DNA from: Patagioenas fasciata
Lineage: Eukaryota > Chordata > Aves > Columbiformes > Columbidae
Assembly: GCF_037038585.1 (NCBI RefSeq)
Contig: NC_092520.1
Coordinates: 10,476,001 to 10,540,000 of the forward strand
DNA: 64,000 nucleotides
Reading direction: 5' to 3'
Part shown: positions 51,201-64,000 of the stretch, piece after piece
Numbering within the stretch: the stretch's first letter is position 1
Layout of the letters: each line of letters begins with the position of its first letter
The notes under the pieces: generated by a model
Database searches by the model: none
What the model was told of the DNA's origin: nothing
Seen by the model: the letters and a program-made list of their open reading frames with translations, nothing else
Translations under genes and position numbers: made by a program

Positions 51201-54200
51201 TTGAAAGTGTAACAAAATGTGACATCTGGCATGTGAGATCAGAGATTCCCACATGTTCTCCTGACATTGTGAAGGATGATGTTTTCATTAAAGAGAAAAG
51301 CAGCCCCTTAGACAAGTAAGCTTGTAAAACCCAGTGGGTCCAATTAACTTTATATACTATTTTGCACAAGATTGCAGAGTGTTATTATTCTAATTCAGAC
51401 TTCATTACACATATTCTGCTTTTTTTAACAGCCTGAGTTTAATTTCTGATTGATTATTCACATTTTCTCCTTTCAACTTCAAACATATTCTTACAATACA
51501 TATTAAAGCTTGTAGAAGTTTCCTTCTCCCTCCCACAGAAGTTGCTTCCTTTATCACTTGGCACAACATCCAATTATAATAACATAGATGGCTCAAAATC
51601 CCATAGAATCAATTAGCATTGGATTTTCTCCTCACAGAAACATTCCAAATTATTATTATTTTTAAGTATCTAGAAAAGCAATTTGCTACACCTCAGATCC
51701 ATTTATTTCTCCCTGATTGGGCAAAACAAAATCACCCATTCTTCATCCTATTATACTCTTAGGGCCCAGAGGTGACTGTAGAAGAATTTCCATTTCTACA
51801 ACACCCTTAGCAGGAGATAATATGTTCAAGGCATGATGACAAGGAAAAGAAAGTGGAAAAACAGAGCAGGCACATGCATTTTCATGGATAAGGCTCCTTC
51901 TGTAAACCCTGAACTGAGATCCATGGTTGTCTGAGACACAGTGCAGGTTCAAGGAGAAGATCCCACTGGAGCAGGCTGGAAAAGCTGTACAACTACCTAT
52001 GGGAAGCTGGACTTGTAACAGAGGAGTGAGGAGGATAGTGGAGGAGGAGAAAAGAAGCTCATAACTAGGAATGAAAATTCCAAAAAAGTGTAGAGATAGA
52101 ACTTCCACCAAAGGCAACAGAAAACAGACTTGCACAACCAACAAACACCATTGCAAGTGTTGCTCTTCCTTGTTCTGGGCTCCTAAAGCAATCTGAAGGA
52201 AATATCTCAGACCAAGTTCATTTTCCTCAGAATTGAATAAAAATGTCTAAATATTGCCTGAAGTATTTATGGAGAGCCCATGTTTGTTGCTACTCATTGC
52301 TGACTATCATGGGAGAGAGCCAACAGTTTAGATCATGTACTTCATTAAAAAGGTCTGTAAAAACACTGTGAGAACTATAATCAAGTATATTTATGTATTC
52401 AGACAACTTTGTTCTCTGAAAGTACATGTACTTTTTGTACTAAATTTTGGGGTCAATATTCTTAATTAATGTTGTATCAGTTCTTCTCCATGGTAGTCCT
52501 TTTAATGTCATTTTTGTAAAATGTTTCCAAAATGTATTCCTTTGATTAAAGATCACATGATTTAATTTTATTATAACAAGAAATCCAATTTTCCACTTAT
52601 TTCTTTTCCAATTACAGTATCTATTTTGTGAAGTGCCTTGCCTCCCTGTAAACTTGTCTCCTACCAATTTTGACTCAGTTAATAAAGTAAAATAAAGAGT
52701 ATTTGTAATGACTGCACCACCTATTGTAACTAGTCTTTTGAAAATTTAGTGTATTACATCATTAAGTGGCAAGACGCTGCAGACCAGCAATGACAAGTAG
52801 GTTGAGCGTGTTGGCCATGTTTCTCCACAACTCATTCACTGGCACAGTAGGTATTTGTCCATTTCACTGCAAACAGTGTTTCTACTTTAGAGTAATCCAC
52901 TTCCATATTTGACCTTTTGTCTCTTCCAATATTTACAGAAAGCATTTTTTTGCTTTTGGTGGTCATCTCCAAGTCGTCATCTAGATTCTCAGATGCAGTG
53001 CTGATATTAGCACTGAGTCCTCTTCCTCACTTGGTCAATTACATTCACTAAGCAGGATATCCTACATCCCCATGTCACTGGAAATACCTGCAGCATCAGC
53101 ATCTCAGGGTACTATGGGAAACCTGAAGCAGCTGAAATGCATTGATGCAACTGGATTGTATATTCCAGTTGTGGAATCAAGTTTTTCACACCTCTAATTA
53201 TGACATATTAACCAGCACTGGAGGTCTAACGCAGTTCCCTCAGCCACGGCTTGGGTATTTTCAAGTTCAGTAAAAAGTCTACATGGGAGTTTAGGATTCA
53301 GGAAATCCTGACAGTTGGTACATATATAAGATGTAGTCACCACCCATCCCTAATAGCTGCTTTGCACTTACAAATATACTTAGGGGGCATATTATACCAA
53401 AAGTCAAAACACTTTTTATGATAGTGTAAGCTGGGGGAAGAAGAAGACCACTCTAACCAGACATCCACACTGCCAATAGGCTTTCCAGATCAAGCTCCAA
53501 TAGACCTTAGGGCTGGGGAAAGAAAAGTTGGTGCCTGCTGACAAATCCCAAGGATGATAAGTGAAGAAATTAAAGACGTAGCTAGGTATCTTCAGAAACA
53601 AAAGAAGAGGAGAGAAGAAGCTAACTCGAGTGCTGGAAGCTGTAGTTGGCAGCAGATCAATCTGAAGACAAGGCCAGGCATATCACAATCCGTTCCAAAG
53701 GTAGCCTGCTCAGGCTCTTTGGACTAGACTAAGTAGAGATGACGAGTTCAAAATTAAGAGAATAAGAAGAAAATAACAAAGGAGGACAAATTGCACAACA
53801 AATTCTGCAGTTGGAATGAAGTAGTCAATCCTGTAATAAAATAGGCTCCTCAATATATAGCAAGCCTAAGCACAAATATGCTACCTAAAATGTAATAAAC
53901 TACCAAGAAAAAGGTGTCATGTCTCATTCCTGACTCTTTTCTGTCTTAGGGTGTATGTCTGGGTAAGCAAAGTGACTTAGTCCAGTCACAAGCCCAACTT
54001 TTCTCCGGAAAACTCTCTTTTTAAGGAAATGTCTTTCAGCTTCCTTTAAGGAAAGATGCTCTCCATGAGCCTCACATCCTATACAGGCTGATGAATGTGC
54101 CTATAGGAGCAGGTTCCCCTCAGAGCAGCTTCATAAACCAAATAATTACTGGTTTGGGGGTTTGTAAATTATCTTTGCTTGAACTTAGCTGCCAGGAAGC

Positions 54201-56002
54201 CTAGAAAGAAATTATCTGAAAATTGCTGACAGTTGAGGAGTGACATCTGCAAGATAATGAGATGGCAACTTTATGTGGCTTCCGGATGTTCAGTGATGGT
54301 CAGAGAAGCTCATTTCTTTAGGCAGAGAGCCTCTTATCTGGAAAGGGATATAGAAAACTGGCAAGTCCAAAATGGAAAGAAAAAATACCTGCTGAATGCT
54401 AGAGTAAACTATACATAGTTGCAGTAAAATGGCAGATAAAGGATGAGATCATCCAACTTGGAGAAGGAATTTCGGCAGGAAATGCTGGGAGGATTCACGG
54501 GCAGAAGCTTATCAAGCTACCACAGAATATACCGCATTGCATCATAGATGAGATCAATCCAGCCTGACCATTTTCACTTCTTCATTGTTTTTCTCTGCAT
54601 ATGCTCCACCTTCTTATTTAAAGTCCTGTTTTTAGAGTGAATGACCCATTATTGTCTGCAGTGTTCCAGTTTCAGCCCTGTCAAGGCTCTACAGAGTGGC
54701 ATCATCATTCACAGGTGGCAGTATCACTACTACCACCTTTCTAGACATGCAAGGATGCCCTGATAGAGCCCTCTTGAATTATTCAAAACAATTACTTTTT
54801 TATCCCTTGAATTTTTAAATTCCTTCAAGCTCTTAACTTTCTATGTGGTGTAAGAGTATCCATTATAACAGGAAGTCTTATTTTTAGCATTTCTATGAGT
54901 TTTAAGAAGCTGAGAAAGAACAGGTGACCCTGAACAAGACAGATTAGCAAACGACTTACTGGGAGACAGAGGGGACTAGTATTTAAGTAATTTAAATATC
55001 TAATTCTTCTCATAACCTTTCCCATGCTTACTTTTCATAAATACCCTGAGGGTTACAACCCACTGGCTGTGAAACACTGCTGTAGGGTAAGGTGACTGTA
55101 AGGCACTGATAAGAACAAAGGCTGGACATCCCAGCAGAACACATCTGGCACAGAGTAAGGGTCTAAGCCAAAGTTTAGGCCCAACACCAGTTCCTATTGA
55201 CCAGGACCCTGAAGCTGTTCCGTGTATACAGAGAAAAACCACACTGTGTGAGTGGTCTTGTCACTCTAAAGACACAGCAAATCTTGACTCGTGACACTTC
55301 TTGCACAAAATCAGCATCCTCCAGCTCCACGCTGCTCTAGCTGATCCTCATCATGTTTATTGTCATTGTGAAATGCAGATCACAGGACTGTGCCTCAGGT
55401 CTGACCTCAAATGCCAGTTTTCATGGGTCAGAGAGGAAGAGAAGTCTGGTGGTTTAATCCCATCTCCCTCATGCTGATCCACTTTCATTTCTAGAATGTC
55501 ATCTGCATCCTCAGCTATGCTCTTCCTTTTGGTGAAACCAGGTAGCAACACTTTCTCAGATCTCCACTCAACAAGACTGGGAATGCCTAATTTAATAGGT
55601 TTAATACTCTGATACACGCAGGTAAAAAGCTATTATAAAGTGCTAAGTACGATCCTAACATTTCCTCACTGTTTCTGCTTTGATGATGATAATTTGTCTC
55701 TTGGTGAACTGACATTTCTGCCTATTCCAACTCATCTTCCTTTTCTTAAACCCACCTCCTGAAATTTGCCAATTCATTCAGAAATTTCAATCCCATCTGT
55801 TCTGAAAGATTCTGTCCTCACTGGCCCAATATCATCAGAGGATTTAATTATCTTGGTGTTTATATCTCCTTCCTTGTCATTCATTACTTGATACATTCAG
55901 AAGTACAAGCCCAGAGATAAATTACTGCATATTTGATACCTCACTTCTTTTAAAACTGTCTGCTTTAAAACTATTTGCTGATTGCCACCTGTCAGCCCTG
56001 AG

Positions 56003-56049
56003 TTTTTAATTTATTTTTTTTTCTTTTTCTCTTATTTCTTTTTCTTCTT
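56003..56049. repeat. Pyrimidine-rich tract
   Basis: A run of T and C (TTTTTAATTTATTTTTTTTT then CTTTTTCTCTTATTTCTTTT) in the NOX4 intron. On the NOX4-sense strand it is purine-rich, so it is not an acceptor tract for that gene. Confidence 0.8.
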
Positions 56050-56102
56050 AATATACTGTGTTATATTCTTATTTAGACAGTACTTTGCTAAATCCTCTCT
56101 AG

Positions 56103-56116
56103 AAAAAAAAAAAAAA
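56103..56116. repeat. Poly-A tract (14 A)
   Basis: An uninterrupted run of 14 A, about 55 bp from the pyrimidine-rich tract at 56.0 kb. No retrocopy was recognised. Confidence 0.85.
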
Positions 56117-56722
56117 TCTGATTCCAGGACAAACCAAATGGTAAAAACATCACTGAATTCCACAATACCAGGATTTAATTCCACAGAACTGAAAGATGCA
56201 TTGACAAGTAGATATCCACTATACAAGTGCATATATACCAAGTCTACGTTTTACTCTTTATTCTGCTTTGGCACCTATATTTGCAAGTAAATACACCAGG
56301 AAATGGGCAGTACACAATGGATGAAATCCCAATTCTCTAGGCTTTGTTTATCTACAAAACCTCATTTTTTTAAGAGCTCACTCTGTATCCAGCAGCTGTG
56401 ATAAGTGGTTTAGCCATTCCACATGCAATTTCTTTCTGTTTAAGGGTTCCCTTAACAACTGTAATTTAAACAAACCATAAAGCAAATATGGGACTGAGAG
56501 GTGAACACTTTCTGGCTTATGCTCTCTGAGATTCTGAAACTGCATTTATGTTTTTCCTAATGGTTGCATTCATCAACCACTTGCTAAACCACCACCACAT
56601 GTTTCTGATGTTATCACTGCTACAGCTATTGTGAAAGTGCCCAAAGGCATCTATTTAAAAGGCACTTTGCCCTCTGGAGTAGGAACTTTACAAAGAGTAT
56701 AAGGAGAAAGGATAAATCATAC

Positions 56723-57500
56723 AATCAGAGAATCACACAGAATCACAGAATGTTAGGGATTGGAAGGGACCTCAAAAAATCATCCAGTCCAATCCCCCTG
56801 CCGGAGCAGGAACACCCAGATGAGGTTACACAGGAAGGTGTCCAGGTGGGTTCTGAATGTCTCCAGAGAAGGAGACTCCACAACCCCCCTGGGCAGCCTG
56901 GTCCAGTGTCTGTCACCCTCACTGAGAAGAAGTTTCTTCTCAAATTTAGGTGGAAACTCTTGTGTTCCAATTTGAATCCATTATCCCTTGTCCTATCATT
57001 GATTGTCACCGAGAAGAGCCTGGCTCCATCCTCCTGACACTCACCCTTTATATATCTGTAAACATTAATGAGGTCACCTCTCAGTCTCCTCCAAGCTAAA
57101 GAGACCCAGCTCCCTCAGTCTTTCCTCACACGGGAGATGCTCCACTCCCTTAATCATCTTTGTTGCCCTGTGCTGGACTCTCTCCAGCAGTTCCCTGTCC
57201 TTCTGGAACTGAGGGGCCCAGAACTGGACACAATATTCCAGATGTGGTCTCACCAGGGCAGAGTAGAGGGGAAGGAGAACATCTCTGGACCTACTAACCA
57301 CCCCCCTTCTAATACACTCCAGGATCCCACAAGGGCACAGTGCTGGCTCATGGTCATTCTGTTGTCCAGTAGGACCCCCAGGTCCCTTTCCCCTGCTCTG
57401 CTCTCTAATAGGTCATTCCCCAATTGTGCCGGGATCCAACCCGCTCTCTCCTGTACCTTCCTAAGGAGAACATGGGCAACTCAGTTGGACACCATGTGAC
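56723..57500 (-). mobile_element. CR1 LINE, 5'-truncated, with remnant of ORF2
   Basis: The largest mobile element here, about 0.78 kb. The 3' end lies at the low coordinate: AATCACAGAATGTTAGGGAT, TGGAAGGGACCTCAAAAAAT, CATCCAGTCCAATCCCCCTG. On the - strand a 75-codon open frame (57301-57074) reads [50 protein letters not shown] and [11 protein letters not shown], the C-terminal part of the CR1 reverse-transcriptase protein. Just 5' of it, [17 protein letters not shown] is readable in a different frame, with a short deletion at the switch near 57.32 kb. The copy is therefore dead. It lies in the same strand sense as NOX4. Confidence 0.95.
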
Positions 57501-60500
57501 ACGACTTACATGTTACCCAGGAACAGTTATATTTCTCAGAGAAGAGCACTGCAACGATAACTTCATTAAAAGGCTGTGAGGCCCATAGATACATCTGTAA
57601 TAGTAGTCATAAACCCCATTAATATATGAATCACAGTTCTTAATGAGCAAATAAAAGGAAAGGAAGGCCAACATTGCACAAAGGAGTATTTCTAGAGATC
57701 CATTGTTTTATGGTTTAATCTGTCTAACTGATGGCTTTTATTTGCACAACTGACTGATACACAGTTTAAAAAAGGGTAAGTGATAGCTTTGTATCTCATT
57801 GGAGAAGACTTGCCAAGTGAAAGAAAGGGTAGAGGGTAAAGATGACTTCAGATAAAGACACCAGCCCTGTTATTCCCTTGTTAATTCTATTTCATCGGTT
57901 TGGTTTACCTTACATGACAGTCTTCAAATATTTGAATGCACAGCATGGAGGCGGGGGTTTGTTCTTTTGTTTTTTTGCCACCAGCAACCCAATGATAATA
58001 CAACCATACATGATCTAGAGAACTCTTGATGTATTTTTTTCTGTGAACAAGTTTTATGGTCAATATCCCTTGAACTTTCATATCTCAAGGGACCTTCAAG
58101 TGTAGACAAAAACAGACCCCCAGATTCAGCAAAATCAAGACATCCTTTTTTTTTTAATAGATGCTGAATATTTCAGTCATGAGTCCTCTCCTTGGATATG
58201 ATAAGAAGAATGGAACAGGGAAACCAGCCAAACTTAATTGGGTTTTAATTGCCAAAACATTTTCACATGGTGCAGATGCTATTCACTGCTGCCAGAATCT
58301 GAGTGCAGGGCCAAATAACTAAAACCAGTGTTAATTCAGTGAGGAGGGTTCATCTGACCATGTATAGCTGGCATATCCAATGCAGAGGTAAATGGATTTC
58401 TCAAGCTCCAGTGATATTCTTCAGAGCTGCTTGCAGGAAACCTGCTCTATTTTGCTATCAAATGACTTCAGAGAGACAGCCCAAATTTTGATAACTGCTG
58501 TTTGCACCAATTCCTTAAACTGGGTTTCTTAACTGTAGCGCAAATCTACACCAAGAAAAACAAAGGTTAACCATCAACCATTAGACAGCTAGTTATTGCC
58601 ATCTAGCAAAATGCAGGCAAAATGCATATAGACACACACAAAATGAATTCAGACAGGAAAGTACTGCTGCAGATGGGGCAGGGAAAGCTAGAGAAGTTCC
58701 CCATCTCAGAAGTGCTGCTTGTGCTGACTCTGAAAGCGGGAAGCAGGGGCTGACCCCAGGAGACAGCCCTTCTGCTGCACTTAAAGCTTGGAATTAAATG
58801 CTCAAGTGCGTGTGAATGCCACCATGGGGGACTGAAGCCTTGGAGATGCCAAACTCACAGTCTGTTTTCTTTTGGGGACACAGCAATCTGCAAATAAATT
58901 AGCAAGACATTCCTTACACCCTCCTCCACAAAACAAGACAGAGCTCAAGTTACCTGTCAATTCCAACATCGCTTGCCTGTGACAGCAGAGCAGAACCCAG
59001 AGGGTTTCATTACAATCAGACCTGAACAGGCGCATTTCACTTTGTTCTCCTGATCCTGCAAGGTAAACCTGTTATTTTGAATTAAGGTATCTTTCTCCAG
59101 GTAATGTGTGGGCTGTGCACTAAACAGAAAGCTACATCTGTCTTTTCCTTCTCCCTGCTCTCCTTCAACCTCCCAATCAGACCACAGGATATTCAGCAGC
59201 GCTGCTCCCTTTCAAGTTGTTCAGAAAGCAAATCAGAGTTTTTCCTTTTTCTTTAGTTCACCAGAAAGTTTGACATTTCACAAATTTTGCTGAAGCAAAA
59301 CTTCAGGTTGTCTCCTGGCAACAAAACAGTTGGCAGGGAGTCTGGCACGTAAGGACTGGCCCTCACAGAAAGCTTGCTCTTTTGGAGGGAAAGCAGCACA
59401 GCATTTCACTGGGATCCAAGTGAAATACGTAACCAATGTATTTTACACTCTTCAGATCGTCTGTGATCCTTCAGGACAGCAGCCGCTGCTCTTCCCACTC
59501 AGAAATGCTGGCACAGCAACCTAACCGCCTAGTGTATCACCCTAACTAATGGATTTTGGCACTTTATAGTCTTTCTTGCAGCTTAAATGAAAAAAACCTA
59601 AGTTTGGTTCACAATTCTGCTAGATTTTATTTTACACCAGCTTGACCAAAGTGCCAGTTTCCTATATTTACACAAGTGGGATCTCCCCAACACACTTCAA
59701 ACTCTTACTGATGGAGCAATTAGCTGAAATCCTACAACTGCTTCCTCTGAAAACTGTAGTGGTAGGAAATAGTTTTGATATTATTATTATTAAGATTACA
59801 GAGTTTCATCTTCACAGTGCCCAGGTGCCCAGAACATCAGGTTTATGACTCCTTCACAAGGTATCATTGCATTTACACGATTTGCCTCATCCAAATTGAA
59901 AATACATCTGGGGATAAGGTACAATAAAATGTATGGCCCAGTTCTGCTACCATTTCTTTGGCCTTGCTCTGGTAATAACAGTACCACACAATGGAAAAAT
60001 TGTCATTGACAAGTTCCATTGCTCTATTTTCCCTAACAACACAAAAAATATGGCACAAAAAATAAACCACAAATAGCTTTCAGTCTTTTGAGATTATTGA
60101 GGGATGCAAATACCTTTATTTTATAGAAAACACTGGAAATAAATGCCTGTGTTTCATATACTGTTTAGGAAGCTTTAGCTATCCATGCAAAAAAGGCCAA
60201 TTTAATCTATTTTAAGACTTTCAGAGTTGGTTTAGAAGAGTGAAATCAATATAATAAATACATTCAATCTTATTGTGATTTATCTAAAAGAATTAATCAT
60301 AACTTCAACATTCCAATATTAGAAATGACCAACAGTAATATATCTAAAAAAATATTTTATGACTTAAAGACATGGTATACAGTGAAGCTATGATATCCTT
60401 AGGTAACATCACATTGCACCATGCAGAGGAAAGCAAGACCCTAGTCCTCAGAAATGCTCAGGGATTTGGCTTTTGTTAGACACTTTTAAATACTTTTTGA

Positions 60501-62218
60501 AAGCAGAGAGGGTACAGAGAACACTTACACTGACAACTGTATAGGTTGTAGTATAGGTTACCATTTCCATACAGGTCAAGTGGATTTGGGGTAGGGGCAC
60601 AGACTCTACTCCCATGAGTTTTTTTGGAGCATGCAGCAGTTCTGCCTTATCCAAGCTCCCAGAGGGATGAGGAAAGTTCCCTGAAGAGTTTGTTTCTAAA
60701 TGAGTTTGAACCACACACAACCTTAATTCAAACCACATATTACAAAGATACCTTGACAACAACAGATAATTAAGTCATAAAGCAAAGTGTTACATGAAAG
60801 ATATTAGGCTCTAAAGCAAATTATTTTAGTATTTTTTCTTTGTGGTTGGTGCCTATAACACAGATTCTGTCATTGCTTTCGGGGTAAAAAAATGTCACTA
60901 CATTCACAATACCAATGAAAAGCATTGGTAGTCACTTGACTTGACACATGTAATGCCTCACTTTAGGTGCAGACGCTTAGACAAGTAATTTTCTAACAAA
61001 TCTGTGACCTACAAAATTCTTATATTAAAAAACCCAACAACCAGAAACTCTGAATATCACCAAATTTATCTTTGCCACCCAACAGCATGATACCTCTTCT
61101 ATTAAAGCAGTTTTTGTGTTAGGACTTCCCTACTTTAGTCCCCAGTTCTGCTCATGAACAGTCTCAGCTGGCTGATTAGGCAACACTCAGAGAGGATTTG
61201 GCAGCTAATATCATGGGCCATTGCTGTTCTGCAGCTGCTAACAATGTTTTCCAGCTGCTAGCTGTCTGGCTGTTCAAAAGCACTTGTAGATCTTACAAAC
61301 CACTTGACATGGTCATAGAACTCTCCTTCGGGCGAAGCTCAGGCCACTGGGTACAATCTCCCAGGAGCCAACTCCCATCTCTATGACTGGTGATAATTAA
61401 CAGCTAGAGTAACGTACTACAGGATGAGATGGATTTTCTACCATTGCCAGTTCTTAAGACTTGGTAGTCACTTCTGAGCTCCATTCTAACCTCAATACTG
61501 AGACATCTTCCTCCATTAAATGTGGTTGATGTACATGTTTATTTGGGGATGCTCAATTCAGGGTTGTCCAGCTGGCATCCCACAGCCCGGATCTCCTATC
61601 CATTTCTCAGGAGAGACAAGGGACAGTTGCTAGATCAACATGAGCTTCTTGCTGCCCCTAACTATCACCAAGAACTTAAAGCACAACTTGTTGCATAAAA
61701 AGAAATATGAAGCGTCTGTCTCACATATTGTGAAGAGCCTGGAACTCAGATGAACCACTCCAGCAGTGCTACTCACCACAAGGTTGCTTAAACTGAAATC
61801 TAGCCTAATATCCTGAAGACAACAACCCATCCTTATCCATTTTATACAAAACTGGAACATCATGACTTTCTCCTTTGGCTTGAAGGTTCATGCTCCCCTC
61901 TGCTCTTACACAGAGCACACACTTGTCCTGCTATCCAAAGTGCAGCAGTAGTGTATGTTGTTTTCAGAGTTATTAAAAACAGCATGAAGAGGGACTTGTG
62001 GCACAGCTCAGATGTTTATCTAACAGTTTTCCTTCTTCTTTAAACCTTGTTTGGGGAAAGGCCAGAACAGTTACGAGTGTTGCTAGACTTCTGCCTTCCT
62101 TAGAGACCAGGAAATACGGGGGTTGCTGATGTCTTACATGAAATATAACAGAAGACATGGTAGGCATCTCCTTTTTCTCTCCCAGTTTCTTTCACATGTT
62201 TAGGGGTACAATATTGTC

Positions 62219-62280
62219 ATTTTTTTTCTCTTTATTATAGCTGGAATTAGCTGGAATCTTTTTTTTTTTTCTCCCTTTTT
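62219..62280. repeat. Pyrimidine-rich tract with a small duplication
   Basis: T-rich runs flank a direct repeat of AGCTGGAAT (at 62239-62247 and 62249-62257). It is a simple tract in the NOX4 intron and no exon follows it on the + strand. Confidence 0.6.
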
Positions 62281-62701
62281 CACCAAGGCTCAGAAATAGA
62301 ACACCAACAAAAGATGTTGCCTCCTTTAACAGGTTCTATGAAAGAAATCAGCCTCCGGTGTCCCACACTGAAAGTATGGGGTCAAAAATTAAATTGCTAA
62401 TGTTCAGGTAGGCGTGCAGGAGTGAATGAATGATGCTGTTCCCTTTTATCCATAGAGCGAAGGAGGAAGCCACTACTGTCAACAACCACAACTATTTAGC
62501 ACCTGTTTTTCTTTTTCAAGAGTACTGGTGCTTGGATTTCTGTAACTATGGTAATTGTGAAACTATTTTTAAACTAACATAAGCCATTATTTTTAAAACA
62601 ATGTTAAAACTGGATATAAGGCCAGAAGGGATCACTGTAACTCTCTCTTGCATAATGAATCAAAGAACTTCACTAACAATTTCTGTATTAAACTACTTAA
62701 T

Positions 62702-62790
62702 TTCATAGAACCATAGAATTTCTGTTTGAGCTATTTAAAAAACATCCTTAAAGACATCTGGTGGCAGATAATTCCCTACAGTCTCACACT
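62702..62790 (-). mobile_element. Possible degraded CR1 3' end
   Basis: TTCATAGAACCATAGAATTT resembles the repeated CATAGAATCATAGAAT terminus of an inverted CR1, and CATCCTTAAAGACATCTGGT could be the decayed 'ccttaaagatcatc' block, but the diagnostic TTGGAAGGGACC segment is missing. Weak call. Confidence 0.35.
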
Positions 62791-63822
62791 GCTGCTCAGT
62801 AGTAGACAGGTATATATCAATTAAATCAACAGGCTTTATTAAAAATTGTGCCCAGGTTCCCAAATAACAGAATGAAAAACAGCTGTAATGTTTTGCCTTA
62901 TATCATTCACTATGAACAAAGCAATGATTTCATCTCCCAAATATTTTGAAAGGTTTAGGAATCTTTTATTTTTACTCAGCCCTTTCCCCCTTCTCAATTG
63001 GGAGTATTGCAATGTTTTGCATAAAACAGTTCATGACTGCTAATGAGCCAGAACCGTGCTATGATAAACAGAGCTAAGTTAAACTTGCACTCTAGATTGC
63101 TTGGTGCTTAAAAGAGAATATATATACACATGGAACTTCCATTTTGTGTGTATGTTGCTGCACAAATCTCTCAGAGGATACAGGTTTTTCCTCAGATCTC
63201 TCTACATCTGAAAGATTTGTACTTGTTTCTTCAAAGTTTCTTAGATTTCAAGTCTGAGCCCCTTGGCTTTAAGGGCACTGGTTGACTCTGCTGTTGGTAC
63301 TTGAGGCCTTTGGAAACAGAACAAAAGTGTCTTTATTTTGCCCTAGAAGTTACTGGGGCATTGTACCAATACTCTAAACAAATACAGCCTCTGTCTCAAG
63401 GAATTTATGACCCACATTTGTGCTTAATGTGTAGTCCTAAATATTTCAAGATATTGACTTGGCATTGTTTGATATTATGCGGGTGTGTCCACATGAGTCT
63501 TTGCAGGATCTCAGCCCAAAGATGTAGGCCACAGTATGAATTACTGTCCTCTTGTCTTCTCATTTTCATACGGTTTCAACACAATCTAGATCAAATGCTT
63601 GTATTTTTAGTGACATGATTACTCCAATAACATGACTGTTATTTTTTATACAGAGTTACCAGCTTTTACCCCATTGCCACTGTTGTTCTTTCCATTTGGT
63701 AAAAATCCTAAATGATGGGAAAATGCCCTTTACTTATAGTGGAGGTTTTATTGCTACAGAGCTCAACTCTGCAGTTCTCTGCAAACTTTACAGGATAACT
63801 TGGTAATGCTGCAAGTCACATT

Positions 63823-63833
63823 AAAAAAAAAAA
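63823..63833. repeat. Poly-A tract
   Basis: A11 followed by TAAGAGACAAAAT, near the end of the window in the NOX4 intron. A second short A-run lies near 63859. No function is apparent. Confidence 0.75.
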
Positions 63834-64000
63834 TAAGAGACAAAATACCAAACCATTAAAAAAAATCTATAAATGTTATTCTCTATAAACTGCTTTATTT
63901 TCTTTAAAATGTCATTGCATATTCTCTTTTAAATGTCATTACAGCTTCATTAAGCAGGTATCAGTAATCAAAATTCTCTGAGATTCAGGTCTTCTGAGGG

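Larger units (their letters stand above)
45237..64000 (-). other. NOX4: NOX4 intron, partial (probably one large intron)
   Basis: At least 18.8 kb upstream of the 45236 acceptor. I looked on the - strand for the expected preceding segments (GVHLKIVGDW, RNYPK, HPFTLT, WLWISGP and the membrane-helix motifs) and found none, so the next exon is probably beyond the window. Content: CR1 element at 56.72-57.50 kb, a possible CR1 relic near 62.70 kb, and pyrimidine- or A-rich tracts at 56.0, 56.10, 62.2 and 63.82 kb. Open frames up to 137 codons lack recognisable domains. Because the search was by eye, a diverged or short exon could have been missed. Confidence 0.65.

Noticed and set aside
51743..52156. 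137-codon - strand ORF with a hydrophobic, signal-peptide-like start
   Set aside because: Composition looks like random non-coding DNA, no domain or splice partner is recognised, and it lies within the NOX4 intron.
57068..57499. 143-codon ORF on the + strand
   Set aside because: It is the antisense of the CR1 ORF2 remnant; the - strand gives the recognisable reverse-transcriptase sequence.
1..64000. tRNA or rRNA genes, CRISPR arrays, bacterial or phage genes
   Set aside because: No tRNA B-box-like GGTTCGAATCC, no regularly spaced repeats and no prokaryotic gene organisation were seen. Intron-exon structure and CR1 repeats show a vertebrate genome.

Overview
This is vertebrate nuclear DNA, almost certainly from a bird. 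Coding sequence is sparse and split by GT-AG introns. The dominant recognisable repeat is the CR1 retrotransposon in avian-style short 3'-end fragments, with a few MIR-like relics, no mammalian Alu/B1-type SINEs and no bacterial gene organisation. The species cannot be named from the window.

The window holds the 3' ends of two genes lying tail to tail. On the + strand are the last two coding exons of tyrosinase (TYR): 4300-4481 (end of the luminal domain) and 13090-13313 (membrane anchor and melanosome-sorting tail, stop at 13311-13313). They sit between part of intron 3 (1-4299), intron 4 (4482-13089) and a short 3' UTR with a good poly(A) signal near 13.54 kb. On the - strand are the last five coding exons of NADPH oxidase 4 (NOX4), at 45236-45117, 41056-40948, 40361-40293, 38254-38154 and 33184-33064 (stop at 33066-33064). 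They encode about 173 residues of the NADPH-binding half of the C-terminal dehydrogenase domain. All exon joins keep frame and all splice sites are GT-AG. From 45237 to the window end I recognise no further NOX4 exon, so this is probably one large intron of at least 18.8 kb.

Between the two stop codons lie about 19.7 kb of non-coding DNA (roughly 13.6-32.6 kb). Just beyond TYR is a truncated retroelement-like repeat (about 14.13-14.58 kb), followed by two CR1 fragments, then sequence with simple repeats and old MIR-like relics. The largest mobile element is a 5'-truncated CR1 on the - strand at 56.72-57.50 kb that still shows the C-terminal part of its reverse-transcriptase ORF.

TYR makes melanin in melanosomes and NOX4 makes hydrogen peroxide. 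They are neighbours by conserved vertebrate synteny, not because they work together. No long ORF outside the exons and the CR1 resembles a protein I know, and I found no RNA gene, CRISPR array or undescribed system.
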